Below are positions 32,879 through 42,289 of a DNA stretch of 64,000 nt, one piece after another (position 1 is the first letter of the stretch; the number at the start of each line of letters is the position of its first letter). A model generated the notes under the pieces. It saw only the letters and a program-made list of their open reading frames with translations. It was not told where the DNA came from and searched no databases. This stretch comes from Pasteurellaceae bacterium RH1A (lineage in GTDB: Bacteria > Pseudomonadota > Gammaproteobacteria > Enterobacterales > Pasteurellaceae), in contig CP015195.1 in NCBI GenBank assembly GCA_012221805.1, positions 310,001-374,000 of the forward strand. Direction: 5' to 3'. The translations under genes and the position numbers were made by a program.

Positions 32879-34099
32879 ATGCAAACACAAATAATTTCAG
32901 GCGGCGTAACCGCCCCAAAAGGTTTTAAGGCGGCAGGCATACACGCTGGCATTCGGAAAAATAAGGACAAGTTAGACCTGGCCCTCTTGGTCAGTGAAGT
33001 GCCTTGTGCCACGGCGGCCGTTTACACCCAAAACAAGGTCAAGGGTGCACCTATTACGGTGACCAAAAACAATATCGCCGATGGCTATGCCCAGGCCATG
33101 CTCTGTAACAGCGGCAATGCCAACACCTGCAATGCAGATGGCCTTGAGCTGGCAGAAAAATGCTGTGGTTTGGTGGCTCAAGCCTTGGGCTTAAAAACTA
33201 GCGATATTGTGATCGCCTCCACTGGCGTAATCGGCCAGCCCCTGCCCCTTGAGCCTTTTGAATACGGCATTCCCTTGGCTGTTAAGGCCTTGAGTGCGCA
33301 AGGCGGCAGCCAGGCAGCTGAGGCCATTATGACCACCGACACCCGCAAGAAGGAATATGCCCTGGCCTTTGAACTGGACGGCAAGCCCTGCAAGATGGGC
33401 ATCATGACCAAGGGGTCAGGCATGATCAACCCCAACATGGCCACCATGCTGACCTTTATCACCACCGATGTGGCCATCAGCCCGGCCATGCTCCAAGCAG
33501 CCTTGAGCCAAACGGTCAAACAGACCCTCAACCAAATCAGTGTGGACGGCGACACTTCCACCAATGATATGGCCAGCATCATGGCCAATGGCCTGGCCGG
33601 CAATCCGGTGATTGAAGCGGCCAATGCCGACTTCGAGGCTTTCTGCCAAGTGCTGCACCAGCTCTGCGTTTGGGCCTGCCGTGAGATTGCCGCAGATGGC
33701 GAAGGGGCGACTAAGCTCCTGCAATGCTCGGTTAAAAACGCACCCAGCCAGCAAGTGGCCCTAGCCGTGGCCAAGAGCATTATTTCCAGCGATCTCTTTA
33801 AGTCGGCCATGTTCGGCCAAGATGCCAACTGGGGGCGGATTTTATGTGCTATTGGCTACACCGAGGGGGACTTCGCCATTGAGCGGGTATCGGTATCTTT
33901 GAAAAGTGCTAAGGGGGAGGTTTTGGTCTGCCAGAATGCGGCCTATCACCCCTTTAGCGAGGAGGAGGCAGCCCAGATTCTGACCGAAAGCGAGATTGAA
34001 ATTTTGGTGGATATGCAGGACGGGCTTGAATTTGCCCAGGCTTGGGGCTGCGATTTGACCTATGACTATGTCAAGATCAACGGGGATTATCGGAGTTAA
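32879..34099 (+). CDS. argJ: Bifunctional glutamate N-acetyltransferase / ornithine acetyltransferase
   Basis: 406 aa. Recycles the acetyl group from N-acetylornithine to glutamate. Self-cleavage motif KGSGMINPNMATML with the nucleophile Thr, N-terminal GGVTAPKGFKAAGIHAGI, and NSGNANTCN. With ArgJ no ArgE is needed, so the pathway here is the cyclic form; whether this ArgJ also makes N-acetylglutamate from acetyl-CoA cannot be told from sequence. Confidence 0.95.
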   Translation: MQTQIISGGVTAPKGFKAAGIHAGIRKNKDKLDLALLVSEVPCATAAVYTQNKVKGAPITVTKNNIADGYAQAMLCNSGNANTCNADGLELAEKCCGLVAQALGLKTSDIVIASTGVIGQPLPLEPFEYGIPLAVKALSAQGGSQAAEAIMTTDTRKKEYALAFELDGKPCKMGIMTKGSGMINPNMATMLTFITTDVAISPAMLQAALSQTVKQTLNQISVDGDTSTNDMASIMANGLAGNPVIEAANADFEAFCQVLHQLCVWACREIAADGEGATKLLQCSVKNAPSQQVALAVAKSIISSDLFKSAMFGQDANWGRILCAIGYTEGDFAIERVSVSLKSAKGEVLVCQNAAYHPFSEEEAAQILTESEIEILVDMQDGLEFAQAWGCDLTYDYVKINGDYRS

Positions 34100-34102
34100 A
34101 AA

Positions 34103-34270
34103 CTCCCCTCTTTAGCAAAGAGGGGTAGGGGGAGATTTGGCAGAAGTGATAGGCGAAGAGAGAGAATAAATAAAGCGATAACAAGCGGCCTAAGATTTGC
34201 GAAAAATTGCAAATTTAAGCGTAAAGCTAGGCTGTCAAATCTCCCCTAACCCCTCTTTTCTAAAGAGGGG
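34103..34270. repeat. MITE-like repeat family B, copy between argJ and argB
   Basis: Inverted arms CTCCCCTCTTT..GGGGAGATTT and AAATCTCCCC..AAAGAGGGG flank a centre that carries an uptake signal (ACAAGCGGCC..TTGCAAATTT). Same arms as the copy at 7880-8042; the centres share only short stretches such as GCGAAG. Confidence 0.75.
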
Positions 34271-34333
34271 AACAGGATCGCTAGGTATTGAAATTCCTTC
34301 TGATTAAACCAAAACCTTCATCAAGGAAATAAT

Positions 34334-35203
34334 ATGCAAACAACACAAATCCACACCCTCGCCCAGGTGATGGGCGAAGCTACACCCTATATCAAGAAAT
34401 ATCAGGATCAGGTTATCGTGGTTAAATACGGTGGAAATGCCATGATCAACCAAGAGCTTAAACAAACCGTGATGCAGGACTTGCTCCTGCTCAACCAGCT
34501 GGGCATTAAGGTGGTTTTGGTGCATGGCGGGGGGCCGGAGATCTCCCAAGGCCTCAAGCTGATTGGCAAGGAAAGCCAGTTTATCCAAGGCCTGCGGGTG
34601 ACCGATCAGGAAACCATGGACGTGGTTCAGCAAATGCTGGCCGGCAAGGTTAATAAGGGCCTGGTTTCCCTCCTCCAGGGCAAGGGCATTGGCCTATGCG
34701 GCTTGGACGGCAATCTCTTCCTCTGCCAAAAACTCCAGGGCGAGGCCGATTGGGGCTTTGTGGGCGAGGTCACTCAGGTGGACACCACTCTCATTGACTT
34801 CGCCTTTCAGGCCGGCTTTATCCCTGTGATTGCCACCATTGGGGCGGACGAGCAGGGCGTGGTTTATAACGTCAATGCTGATACGGCCGCCAGCCAAATT
34901 GCCATTGCCCTTAAGGCCAGCAAACTGATTTCCATGACCGATATTGCCGGCCTCCTGCGGGATTGTTCCGATGAAAGCAGCTTGATTGCCAGCGTGGAAC
35001 TGGGCCAGGTGCAAGGCCTGATCGCAGAGGGCATTATTTCAGGCGGTATGATCCCTAAAATTGCCTGCTGCACCGACTGCCTCAAGCAGGGCGTGCAGGA
35101 ATCCGCCATCATTGACGGCCGGGTGCCCCACGCCATTTTGCTGGAACTCTTCAGCGACAAGGGCAACGGCACTCTCTTTTATAAGGAGCCAGCCCATGAC
35201 TAA
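34334..35203 (+). CDS. argB: Acetylglutamate kinase
   Basis: Second step of arginine synthesis, 289 aa. VVKYGGNAM, LVHGGGPEIS, and the N-acetylglutamate/ATP sites VNADTAASQIA and GMIPKIACC. The RBS AAGGAAATAAT precedes the ATG. Overlaps argD by 8 nt, so the two are translationally coupled. Confidence 0.96.
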   Translation: MQTTQIHTLAQVMGEATPYIKKYQDQVIVVKYGGNAMINQELKQTVMQDLLLLNQLGIKVVLVHGGGPEISQGLKLIGKESQFIQGLRVTDQETMDVVQQMLAGKVNKGLVSLLQGKGIGLCGLDGNLFLCQKLQGEADWGFVGEVTQVDTTLIDFAFQAGFIPVIATIGADEQGVVYNVNADTAASQIAIALKASKLISMTDIAGLLRDCSDESSLIASVELGQVQGLIAEGIISGGMIPKIACCTDCLKQGVQESAIIDGRVPHAILLELFSDKGNGTLFYKEPAHD

Positions 35204-36401
35204 CCAGCAACTTCAAGCCCTAGACCAAGATTTTCTAGCCCCCACCTACGCCCGTTTTGAACTGGCCCTGTCTCATGGCAAGGGCTGCGAGGTCTGGGAT
35301 TTTGACGGCAACAAGTACCTGGATTTCACCAGCGGCATCGGCACCAACAGCCTGGGCTTTGCCAACGATAAATGGTTGGCCACCCTGACCCAGCAGGCAG
35401 GCCTGCTCCAACACGCCTCCAACCTCTTTGTGACCCAGCCCGCTGTCCAGCTTGCCCAAAAACTGGTGGCGGCAAGCGGCCTAAAAAAGGCCTTTTTTTG
35501 CAACAGCGGGGCCGAGGCCAACGAAGGCGCCCTTAAAACCGCTCGCAAGTACAGCCAGGACAAGTATGGCCCAGGCCGTGCCACGGTCTTAAGCCTAGTC
35601 AATTCCTTCCATGGCCGCACCATCTCCACCCTGGCGGCCACTGGCCAAGACGTCTTCCACCAACACTTCCAGCCCTTTACCTCAGGCTTCGACCATGTGC
35701 CTGCCAATGATCTAGCGGCCTTAACAACCCGGCTGGGCCAGGGCGATGTTTGTGCTATCTTGCTGGAAGTGGTTCAGGGCGAGGGCGGGATTGTGGCCTT
35801 GGAGGCGGCTTACTTAGAGGCCGTTCAAGCCCTCTGCCAAGAGCAGGATATTCTGCTTATCATTGATGAAATCCAAACAGGGATTGGCCGCACAGGCAAG
35901 CTCTTTGCCTACCAGCATTTTGGCCTGAAACCTGATATGATTACCCTGGCCAAGGGCTTGGGCGGTGGCCTGCCTATCGGTGCCTTCCTCTTGGGTGAAA
36001 AATGCCAAGCGACCCTGGGCAAGGGCGATCACGGCTCCACCTTTGGCGGCAATCCCGTTTGCTGTGCAGCAGCCTGTGCGGTCTTAGAGCAGCTAGATGA
36101 AGCCTTCTTACAAGATGTGGCCCGCAAGGGGGCCTATTTGCAAGAAAACCTGCAAAAATTACCGCTTGTCAAAAGCGTGACGGGCTTAGGTCTGATGATT
36201 GGGGTAGAATTTGAGGCAGGGCTTGTGGCCGGCGACATCGTCAAAAAAGCCATGGACATGGGCCTCTTAACCCTCACCGCCAAACACAAACTCCGCCTCC
36301 TTCCTCCACTGATTGTCAGTGATGAGCAGCTGGAATTGGGTTTGGAGGTGTTGAGAAGGGCGGTGGGAGGCGATTGCAGTGATGGTCACTTGCCTATTTG
36401 A
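35196..36401 (+). CDS. argD: Acetylornithine aminotransferase
   Basis: PLP enzyme making N-acetylornithine, 401 aa. PLP Lys in TLAKGLGGGLPIGAF, FFCNSGAEANEGALKTARK, and IIDEIQTGIGRTG. The frame is open upstream inside argB but ATG 35196 starts MTNQQLQALDQDFLAPTYAR, with AAGGAG upstream. An uptake signal is read in frame near the C-terminus (LQENLQKLPLVK). Confidence 0.95.
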   Translation: MTNQQLQALDQDFLAPTYARFELALSHGKGCEVWDFDGNKYLDFTSGIGTNSLGFANDKWLATLTQQAGLLQHASNLFVTQPAVQLAQKLVAASGLKKAFFCNSGAEANEGALKTARKYSQDKYGPGRATVLSLVNSFHGRTISTLAATGQDVFHQHFQPFTSGFDHVPANDLAALTTRLGQGDVCAILLEVVQGEGGIVALEAAYLEAVQALCQEQDILLIIDEIQTGIGRTGKLFAYQHFGLKPDMITLAKGLGGGLPIGAFLLGEKCQATLGKGDHGSTFGGNPVCCAAACAVLEQLDEAFLQDVARKGAYLQENLQKLPLVKSVTGLGLMIGVEFEAGLVAGDIVKKAMDMGLLTLTAKHKLRLLPPLIVSDEQLELGLEVLRRAVGGDCSDGHLPI

Positions 36402-36533
36402 CGCAAACGATTGTCTTTGAGGTGGGTCAAAAGTCTTATGAAATAAAAGCGGAGAACCTTGTTAATCTCCATTCAAAGTAGTTTAATAGGTTTGGTTATA
36501 ACCCTAAAATTATTATTGAAAAAGGAGACGAAG

Positions 36534-37259
36534 ATGAAAAAAATGCTTTTACCCCTCACTATGGCCCTCTGTTTAGGCGCTTGTAACAATTCTTCTGATG
36601 TTGCCCAAGGCTTTGCGGAAAATTTGTTTGATTCATCAGGCACCAACGGTTATAAGACGCTCACGCTCAATCAATCTGTTTTGGCACAGAACGAAGAGCT
36701 GATTGTCGATGGCAAGGCATATCGCCTTGGTTCGACACTTGATATAGGCAAATGGAATCAGGGCTTGACTACTAAACCAATGGAAATGAGAAACCAAGAT
36801 GGTTCGGTTCAAAAAGGCAATTTATTGGTTTATAAGCAGGTTCATTCAGCTGTGCTAGCAACCAACCTTCAAGGGCAGGGAGGCGATCTCTTTTCTGTGA
36901 GAAGTGTTCAAGGCCAAGAAACTACCGAGAGCTTGATTCCTAAACAGGGCGATGCAGCTTATGAAGGTGCTGCTTTTACAGCACAGGGTGTAGGTAAGTT
37001 TCTCTACAATCTGGATTTTGCCAATAAACAAGGCCAGGGCACTATTCGTGATCTCCCAGGCATGAATGGCACGCTCATACTGCAAGAAGGGGCTTTAGTT
37101 GGCAATAAAATAAACGGGAAACTGGTACAAGATAGCCAAGAAGGTGCGTATAGTTTATCCCTTTTTGGCGACAAGGCTCAGGAAGTGGCAGGCCAAGCCA
37201 AGATCCTTAACCAAGAGATTGGTCTTGCAGGCAAGAAAACCCCGTCCTTAGGTCATTAA
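36534..37259 (+). CDS. Factor-H-binding-protein-like surface lipoprotein
   Basis: 241 aa. Lipoprotein signal with lipobox LGAC (Cys17). The mature part follows neisserial fHbp segment by segment: YEGAAFTAQGVGKFLYNLDF (fHbp YRGTAFGS..GKLTYTIDF), ANKQGQGTIRDL (AAKQGNGKIEHL), LVGNKINGKLVQDSQEGAYS (SGSVLYNQAEKGSYS), SLFGDKAQEVAGQAKI (GIFGGKAQEVAGSAEV) and IGLAGKK. The fHbp comparison is from memory. Likely surface exposed; whether it binds factor H is unknown. Start ATG 36534 has AAGGAG 8 nt upstream. Paralogue of the C-terminal domain encoded at 14277. Confidence 0.82.
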   Translation: MKKMLLPLTMALCLGACNNSSDVAQGFAENLFDSSGTNGYKTLTLNQSVLAQNEELIVDGKAYRLGSTLDIGKWNQGLTTKPMEMRNQDGSVQKGNLLVYKQVHSAVLATNLQGQGGDLFSVRSVQGQETTESLIPKQGDAAYEGAAFTAQGVGKFLYNLDFANKQGQGTIRDLPGMNGTLILQEGALVGNKINGKLVQDSQEGAYSLSLFGDKAQEVAGQAKILNQEIGLAGKKTPSLGH

Positions 37260-37351
37260 GAGGTTTGATAAGCGGTTAAAAAATCTCCCCGATAACCCAA
37301 GCCTCCACTCCACAATTGTTCAAAACATCAAAATGCGATAAAACGTGGTTG

Positions 37352-37444
37352 GTAGGGACGCATTGCATGCGTCCGTTGCGATATTTATGCCTCATCAACA
37401 TTTGAATAATGCCTTGTTTGCGGACGCATTCAATGTGTCCCTAC
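37352..37444. repeat. Inverted repeat family C-like (GTAGGGACGCATT arms)
   Basis: GTAGGGACGCATTGCATGCG at 37352 and the imperfect complement ending GTGTCCCTAC at 37444. The gene-free stretch 37260-37599 also holds an inverted uptake-signal pair (about 37515-37573) and a weak half-copy of family A at 37580-37600. No gene seen. Confidence 0.65.
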
Positions 37445-37599
37445 AAAAGACTATTTAAGTTCAACGGTAAGGTTTTGAACAGTTGTGGTCAGGCCAGTGC
37501 TGGGAGCTTTATATACAAGCGGAGCGTGATGTGTAATATTTTGCAAAAATTGGCCTTAGCTTTACCGCTTGTATTTTCCATCAGCCAGGAAGCTGGCGA

Positions 37600-38154
37600 T
37601 TAGCCTTTTATCCTAAAGTGATAACGAATCGGATACTTGTGCAACAAGTCCTCCTCCTGGGTGCCAGATCCGATATTATGAATAACTAGCGGCTGGCCGG
37701 CTTGGTTGGTTTTGTCGCTTAAAATCCCAATATGGGTGAGTCCCTTGGGGAGGTTCCAGGTCACAATATCGCCTGCCTGGTAGGGCTGGTTCTTGAGTTG
37801 GTAGCCTTGCCGTTTAAAGTAGGTTTCAATATTGGGTACACGGCGGTGGTCTATATTGCGGTCGGTGGTTTTCAAGCCCCATATCTTGGGGTAGTGTTTG
37901 AAATGCTTGGCCATGTCTTCATGAATGAGTTGTTGTAAATCCATTTTTTGGCCTCGCAGGGCACGAATCACCACATCAGTACATACGCCCTTAACCAGCG
38001 GGACATCGCCCATGGGATAAGATAATTTACTATAGGCAGGATCGTAATAGCGGGTTTGGCCAATCTGTGAACGGCCCGCCTCCACCAAATCCGTGGCCGA
38101 AAAGGCCCAGAGAGCAGGGCTAAACAAGAGGCTAATAAGGGCAAGTTTTTTCAT
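37600..38154 (-). CDS. DUF1287 family secreted protein
   Basis: 184 aa. Sec signal MKKLALISLLFSPALWAFS. Conserved DUF1287 features: YYDPAYSKLSYPMGDVP, GVCTDVVIRALR, DHRRVPNIETYF, AGDIVTWNLPKGLTHIGILSD, IHNIGSGTQEEDLL. The family has an NlpC/P60-like papain fold (Cys in GVCTD, His in THIG), so a periplasmic peptidase or amidase role is possible but unproven. The ATG at 38154 is chosen over an upstream one because it starts the signal peptide. Monocistronic. Confidence 0.85.
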   Translation of the reverse strand: MKKLALISLLFSPALWAFSATDLVEAGRSQIGQTRYYDPAYSKLSYPMGDVPLVKGVCTDVVIRALRGQKMDLQQLIHEDMAKHFKHYPKIWGLKTTDRNIDHRRVPNIETYFKRQGYQLKNQPYQAGDIVTWNLPKGLTHIGILSDKTNQAGQPLVIHNIGSGTQEEDLLHKYPIRYHFRIKG

Positions 38155-38298
38155 GATTCTCCCATCAGGTTTATGGCCTTTTGAGCGCGCTGCTTGCATA
38201 AAGTTCTTTGTTTTCCTTAATTTTCAAATTTTTGTTAGAATTGTTAGCAAATTTGCGGGATTTCCTTATCCCTTGTCCATCATATCACTAGAGAATCT

Positions 38299-39744
38299 AT
38301 GCTAAACCACGTTTCCCAAAGCCTGCTGGCTGCCAGCGGGCTTGAATTATCCGACCTCAGCCGTGTGCTCGACCACTTTTCCCCCCGCCAAATCGACTAT
38401 GCCGATCTTTATTTTCAACTGAGCCAGGACGAAAGCTGGTCGCTGGAAGATGGCATCATCAAAGAGGGCGGGTTTTATATCGACCGTGGCTTTGGCGTGC
38501 GGGCGGTGGCCGGCGAGAAAACGGGCTTTGCCTATGCCGACCAAATTTCTCTCCACCAGTTAGAGCAATGTGCAGCAGCCGCTCGCTCCATTTCCCAGGA
38601 AAAGGGTTCGCTCATCATCCAGCCCTTTCGCCAAACGCAAGCTGTGCAACGTTATGCGGCCATCAACCCGCTAGACAGCCTTAGCCGTGAGCAGAAGGTG
38701 GAATTACTCCATTTGGTCGATAAGGTGGCAAGGGCCGAAGACCCTCGGGTGATTCAGGTCAATGCTGGCCTGTCAGCCGTTTATGAAGAAATGCTGGTGG
38801 CTGCCACCGATGGCACCCTGGCTGCGGATATTCGGCCACTGGTGCGTTTGTCTATTTCGGTCTTGGTGGAGCAAAATGGCAAGCGGGAGCGGGGTTCAGC
38901 AGGCGCGGGCGGGCGCTTTGGGCTGGAATGGTTCTTAGCTCCCCATGCCACGGGCGACAGCCGGGCCATTTATCTGGCCAAGGAAGCTGTTCGTCAGGCG
39001 CTAGTGAATCTGGGAGCTGTGGCTGCTCCAGCCGGCGCCATGCCCATTGTCTTAGGGGCAGGCTGGCCAGGCATTTTGCTGCACGAGGCGGTTGGCCACG
39101 GACTGGAAGGCGATTTCAACCGCAAGGAATCCTCCCTCTTTACAGGCCGCATTGGCGAACTGGTGACTTCACCGCTCTGCACCATTGTGGACGATGGCAC
39201 CGTGCCGGATATGCGGGGTTCCATCACGGTGGACGATGAGGGCGTGGCTGCTAAACGTAACGTCTTGATTGAAAACGGCATTCTCAAGGGCTATATGCAG
39301 GACAAGCTCAACGCCCGCCTGATGGGCGTGGCCCCAACTGGCAATGGCCGGCGGGAATCCTATGCCCACCTGCCGATGCCGCGTATGACTAACACCTACA
39401 TGACCGAGGGCAACCACGAGTTTGAGGAGATGATTGAATCGGTCGAATTTGGCCTTTACGCCCCGCATTTTAGCAGCGGCCAGGTGGACATTACCTCGGG
39501 CAAATTCGTCTTCTCCACCGCCGAAGCCTATTTAATTGAAAAAGGTAAGATAACCAAGCCTGTCACAGGCGCCACCCTAATTGGCTCTGGCATTGAAGCC
39601 ATGCAGCAGGTGTCCATGGTGGGCAAAAAGATGGAGCTGGATCTGGGCATCGGCACCTGCGGCAAAGAGGGCCAGAGCGTGCCTGTCGGCGTGGGCCAGC
39701 CTTGCTTGAAGCTAGATAAAATTACCGTGGGCGGGCGAGGCTAG
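38299..39744 (+). CDS. tldD: Metalloprotease TldD
   Basis: 481 aa. Zinc peptidase subunit working with TldE (PmbA), which is not in the window; in E. coli the pair degrades CcdA and processes microcin B17. Zinc motif [11 protein letters not shown], conserved [12 protein letters not shown] and [17 protein letters not shown]. Complete, normal length. Confidence 0.96.
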   Translation: MLNHVSQSLLAASGLELSDLSRVLDHFSPRQIDYADLYFQLSQDESWSLEDGIIKEGGFYIDRGFGVRAVAGEKTGFAYADQISLHQLEQCAAAARSISQEKGSLIIQPFRQTQAVQRYAAINPLDSLSREQKVELLHLVDKVARAEDPRVIQVNAGLSAVYEEMLVAATDGTLAADIRPLVRLSISVLVEQNGKRERGSAGAGGRFGLEWFLAPHATGDSRAIYLAKEAVRQALVNLGAVAAPAGAMPIVLGAGWPGILLHEAVGHGLEGDFNRKESSLFTGRIGELVTSPLCTIVDDGTVPDMRGSITVDDEGVAAKRNVLIENGILKGYMQDKLNARLMGVAPTGNGRRESYAHLPMPRMTNTYMTEGNHEFEEMIESVEFGLYAPHFSSGQVDITSGKFVFSTAEAYLIEKGKITKPVTGATLIGSGIEAMQQVSMVGKKMELDLGIGTCGKEGQSVPVGVGQPCLKLDKITVGGRG

Positions 39745-39789
39745 CAAGCGGTTAAATTTAGGTGTTTTTCTGCAAAAAGGAGGGGGAGC

Positions 39790-41466
39790 ATGATTGATAA
39801 ACAAGACTTGTCAGAGAGTTTAATTGGGCAAATTGGTGATGTGGTCGAGGGCAATCAGGCTCAAGCCAAGGATGTCAAACCAGAGGCCTGCCGCAGTGAG
39901 CTTTTTCAGGCAGATTTGACCGTGGACTGGCATTTTACCAGCCAAGTCCATGATGAACGTATTGCAGGTGGCGCAAGGCGAGACAATCACTTTATCTACA
40001 TCAGGGATTTTGAGGATAAAACCCAGATCTATATGGAAGCGGCCAGCTATGATGTCAGCTTACGTCAGGACTTTTTAGCCCATTTAGAGGCTTCAGGCGT
40101 GGCCAGCCTAGACCAATCTGATCATCCTCACACGATTGCCGAATTCCCGCCCTTTTCCCACCCAGAAACCTGCTCCCAGTGTAGTGGCCAAGGGCAAAAT
40201 CGCTGTTCCAGTTGCGGGGGTTCAGGCAAGCACACCTGCTCAAGCTGTGGCGGTTCGGGTCGTCAGCACTATAGCGTGACCACCTACGACAACCAGGGCC
40301 GAGCCAATGGCACCCGCATGGATTTTCGCTCCTGCCCAAATTGCCTAGGTGGAAAAACCACCTGTTATACTTGCTCGGGCCGGGGTTCGGTGCGTTGCAA
40401 GCCCTGTGATGGCCATGGCTATTTTATGCTGGTGCGGAGCATTTCAGCGGTGGCCGTACCCAGTTATCAGGTGGGGGTCAGCCCAAGCCTGGCTCAAACA
40501 GAACTGCAAGCCCTACTCAACTGCCAAGGCACAGCCTTCTGTCGTCACAAGATCTATTTCGACCAAATGCAGGGTGCGGAGGCAGGCCCCGACCACTATC
40601 AATATCACTACCAGGGCGAAGGGCAGGTCTTGGAGCAGGACTTCCGCCTCAAGGGCAAGCATTATCGCTGCTACGCCCTCTCAAACCCGCCTTATGCCTT
40701 TGTGAAACCACCTATTTTTGATGATCTTTTTGCCGATGAATTGGCCTTTTTGCAATCTAGCGTGTCGGCCAAGGGCAAAATCAACAAGCGACAGGCTTCC
40801 ACCTTTTTCGTCCGCTATTCCCAACAGCCGGCCTTGGAGCGATCCATGCGAGCCATTGCCGAGGCACGCCAAGCCCAAGATCAGGTCTTAGATGAAAAAA
40901 TCATGGCTTCCTGCCAGGGCTATATCTCACAACCCATGGCCAACCAGCTAGGCCAGTACCTCAACAAGATTATGGACAAGGTCTCGCCCGCTTATTCGGC
41001 AGGCATTTGGTGGATTTGGGGGCTTCTGGCCAGTTTGTACGCCCTAGTTTTCGCCCAAGCAAAATTTGAAGCCACCTTTAGCAGTTCCCCTATCGGCACG
41101 ATTTTGGGTACATTCTTCGGCGTTTTCCCTTGGATATTGGCCGGCTCGTTTTTTGCCTGGATCCTAAGCATCCTGGTGGTCTGGATTAGGCGGCAGAAAA
41201 TTCCTAAGGAATATCGCCAAAATATGCGCCATAAGGAGCCTTTTAAGCAGGTTTTGAAGGCGGCCAGTCTGTCCCTTATTTTAGGCGCTGCCTACGGCTA
41301 TGCCACCACCCAAAACTGGCTGCCCAAGTGGCATAATGCCCCGCTAAATTGGGTGAGCCAGCAACTCAAACAAACCTGCCAATTCCCAATCATCGCAGAG
41401 CATTTTAGCCAGTGTAAGCCAGAGGAAAAGCCAGTTGTTACCAAGGGGAAAAGGGCTAAAAATTAG
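39790..41466 (+). CDS. Membrane protein with DnaJ-like CxxCxGxG zinc repeats, function unknown
   Basis: 558 aa, not recognised. Residues about 127-215 carry CSQCSGQG, CSSCGGSG, CSSCGGSG, CPNCLGG, CYTCSGRG and CKPCDGHG, i.e. six CxxCxG(x)G units like the DnaJ zinc-binding domain, but there is no J domain (no HPD). After a soluble middle part come two strong transmembrane segments (about residues 404-422 and 433-460) and a third hydrophobic stretch near 489-507. Possibly a membrane-tethered, zinc-stabilised scaffold. ATG 39790 has AGGAGGGGGAGC just upstream. Located 45 bp after tldD. Confidence 0.8.
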   Translation: MIDKQDLSESLIGQIGDVVEGNQAQAKDVKPEACRSELFQADLTVDWHFTSQVHDERIAGGARRDNHFIYIRDFEDKTQIYMEAASYDVSLRQDFLAHLEASGVASLDQSDHPHTIAEFPPFSHPETCSQCSGQGQNRCSSCGGSGKHTCSSCGGSGRQHYSVTTYDNQGRANGTRMDFRSCPNCLGGKTTCYTCSGRGSVRCKPCDGHGYFMLVRSISAVAVPSYQVGVSPSLAQTELQALLNCQGTAFCRHKIYFDQMQGAEAGPDHYQYHYQGEGQVLEQDFRLKGKHYRCYALSNPPYAFVKPPIFDDLFADELAFLQSSVSAKGKINKRQASTFFVRYSQQPALERSMRAIAEARQAQDQVLDEKIMASCQGYISQPMANQLGQYLNKIMDKVSPAYSAGIWWIWGLLASLYALVFAQAKFEATFSSSPIGTILGTFFGVFPWILAGSFFAWILSILVVWIRRQKIPKEYRQNMRHKEPFKQVLKAASLSLILGAAYGYATTQNWLPKWHNAPLNWVSQQLKQTCQFPIIAEHFSQCKPEEKPVVTKGKRAKN

Positions 41467-41579
41467 GTGGCTTGAGAAATCAAGCGGGATGGGGGGCGAT
41501 TGGAATGCTTAGCTGCTAAGCTGTCCTTTATGCCTCCTATTTGGCTCCATCATAAGCCCGCAACATTGGCGGGCTGGGC

Positions 41580-41978
41580 CTATAAAACAAGCTGTTCTGG
41601 TAAACAGTTATAAATCTTGGCGAGCTTTTCCCTGGTGCGTTTTTGGGGCTTGCTGCCTTTGCGTTCAGCTTGTGAAATAGCGGATTGAGTCAGGCCGGTT
41701 TTCTCTGCCACCTCTGCCTGTGATAGGTTTCTGTAAATTCTCCAGGCGCCTAATAGGTTTACATTGTGCTCAAACTGAAGAAAGACGACATCATGTGGGA
41801 TAGTAACATCATCAGAACCATCTTCGCTAGGTTCTACAGGGATGCTTTCCCATTCCTCTTCTAAGCCCTCTTCTTCATCGTAAAAGCGGGCCTTACGTGC
41901 GATTTCTTCATAGTCTGCTACTGGTAAAACAACAAATTCAGGCTTGCCAGCTGGGCTGTTAATGTATTGAACGTTCAT
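41580..41978 (-). CDS. Antitoxin with C-terminal XRE HTH
   Basis: 132 aa. The C-terminal half (about 75-130) is an XRE HTH: LSQAEVAEKTGLTQSAISQAERKG. The N-terminal 30 residues (INSPAGKPEFVVLPVADYEE) resemble the start of Phd/YefM antitoxins, and the middle is very acidic (DEEEGLEEEWESIPVEPSED), the kind of region that binds a basic toxin. It is encoded 38 bp downstream of the RelE/ParE-like toxin gene, the reversed toxin-first order. Confidence 0.85.
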   Translation of the reverse strand: MNVQYINSPAGKPEFVVLPVADYEEIARKARFYDEEEGLEEEWESIPVEPSEDGSDDVTIPHDVVFLQFEHNVNLLGAWRIYRNLSQAEVAEKTGLTQSAISQAERKGSKPQKRTREKLAKIYNCLPEQLVL

Positions 41979-42016
41979 CTTATTTGCTCCATTAAAGAGG
42001 TTGGTTTCCTCTCTGC

Positions 42017-42289
42017 TTAATTGTAGGTTCTCTCGCTTCGTTTTAGGACTTCTTGGACTTCTATCACGGTTGGAACGCCTGCGATTACTTCGAAGATTAC
42101 CCGATAATTCCCCACCCTTAGGCGGTATTGGTTCTCGTATTGCTTGCCTCTTAAGTCCTTAATATCAAGTTCTACATCGGGAAAGCTGGCTAGTTCCTTA
42201 ACTTTCTGATCAATCCTAGCAATATATCGAACATCTATCTTTTCTAGCTGTTTGCTGGCCCGCCTCGTCCACTTTATTTCATTTGCCAC
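42017..42289 (-). CDS. RelE/ParE-family toxin
   Basis: 90 aa: EIKWTRRASKQLEKIDVRY, LRGKQYENQYRLRVGNYRVIFEV and VIEVQEVLKRSERTYN match the RelE/ParE fold, with the C-terminal Arg/Tyr that are used for mRNA cleavage in RelE-like members. First gene of a toxin-antitoxin operon. A CTAATAAAATTAG palindrome at 42323-42335 upstream is a candidate operator. An IS lies immediately upstream of the promoter region (from 42368). Confidence 0.88.
   Translation of the reverse strand: MANEIKWTRRASKQLEKIDVRYIARIDQKVKELASFPDVELDIKDLRGKQYENQYRLRVGNYRVIFEVIAGVPTVIEVQEVLKRSERTYN

Noticed and set aside
37409-37603. 64-aa ORF downstream of the second lipoprotein
   Set aside because: Built from an inverted repeat and an uptake-signal pair; no RBS.
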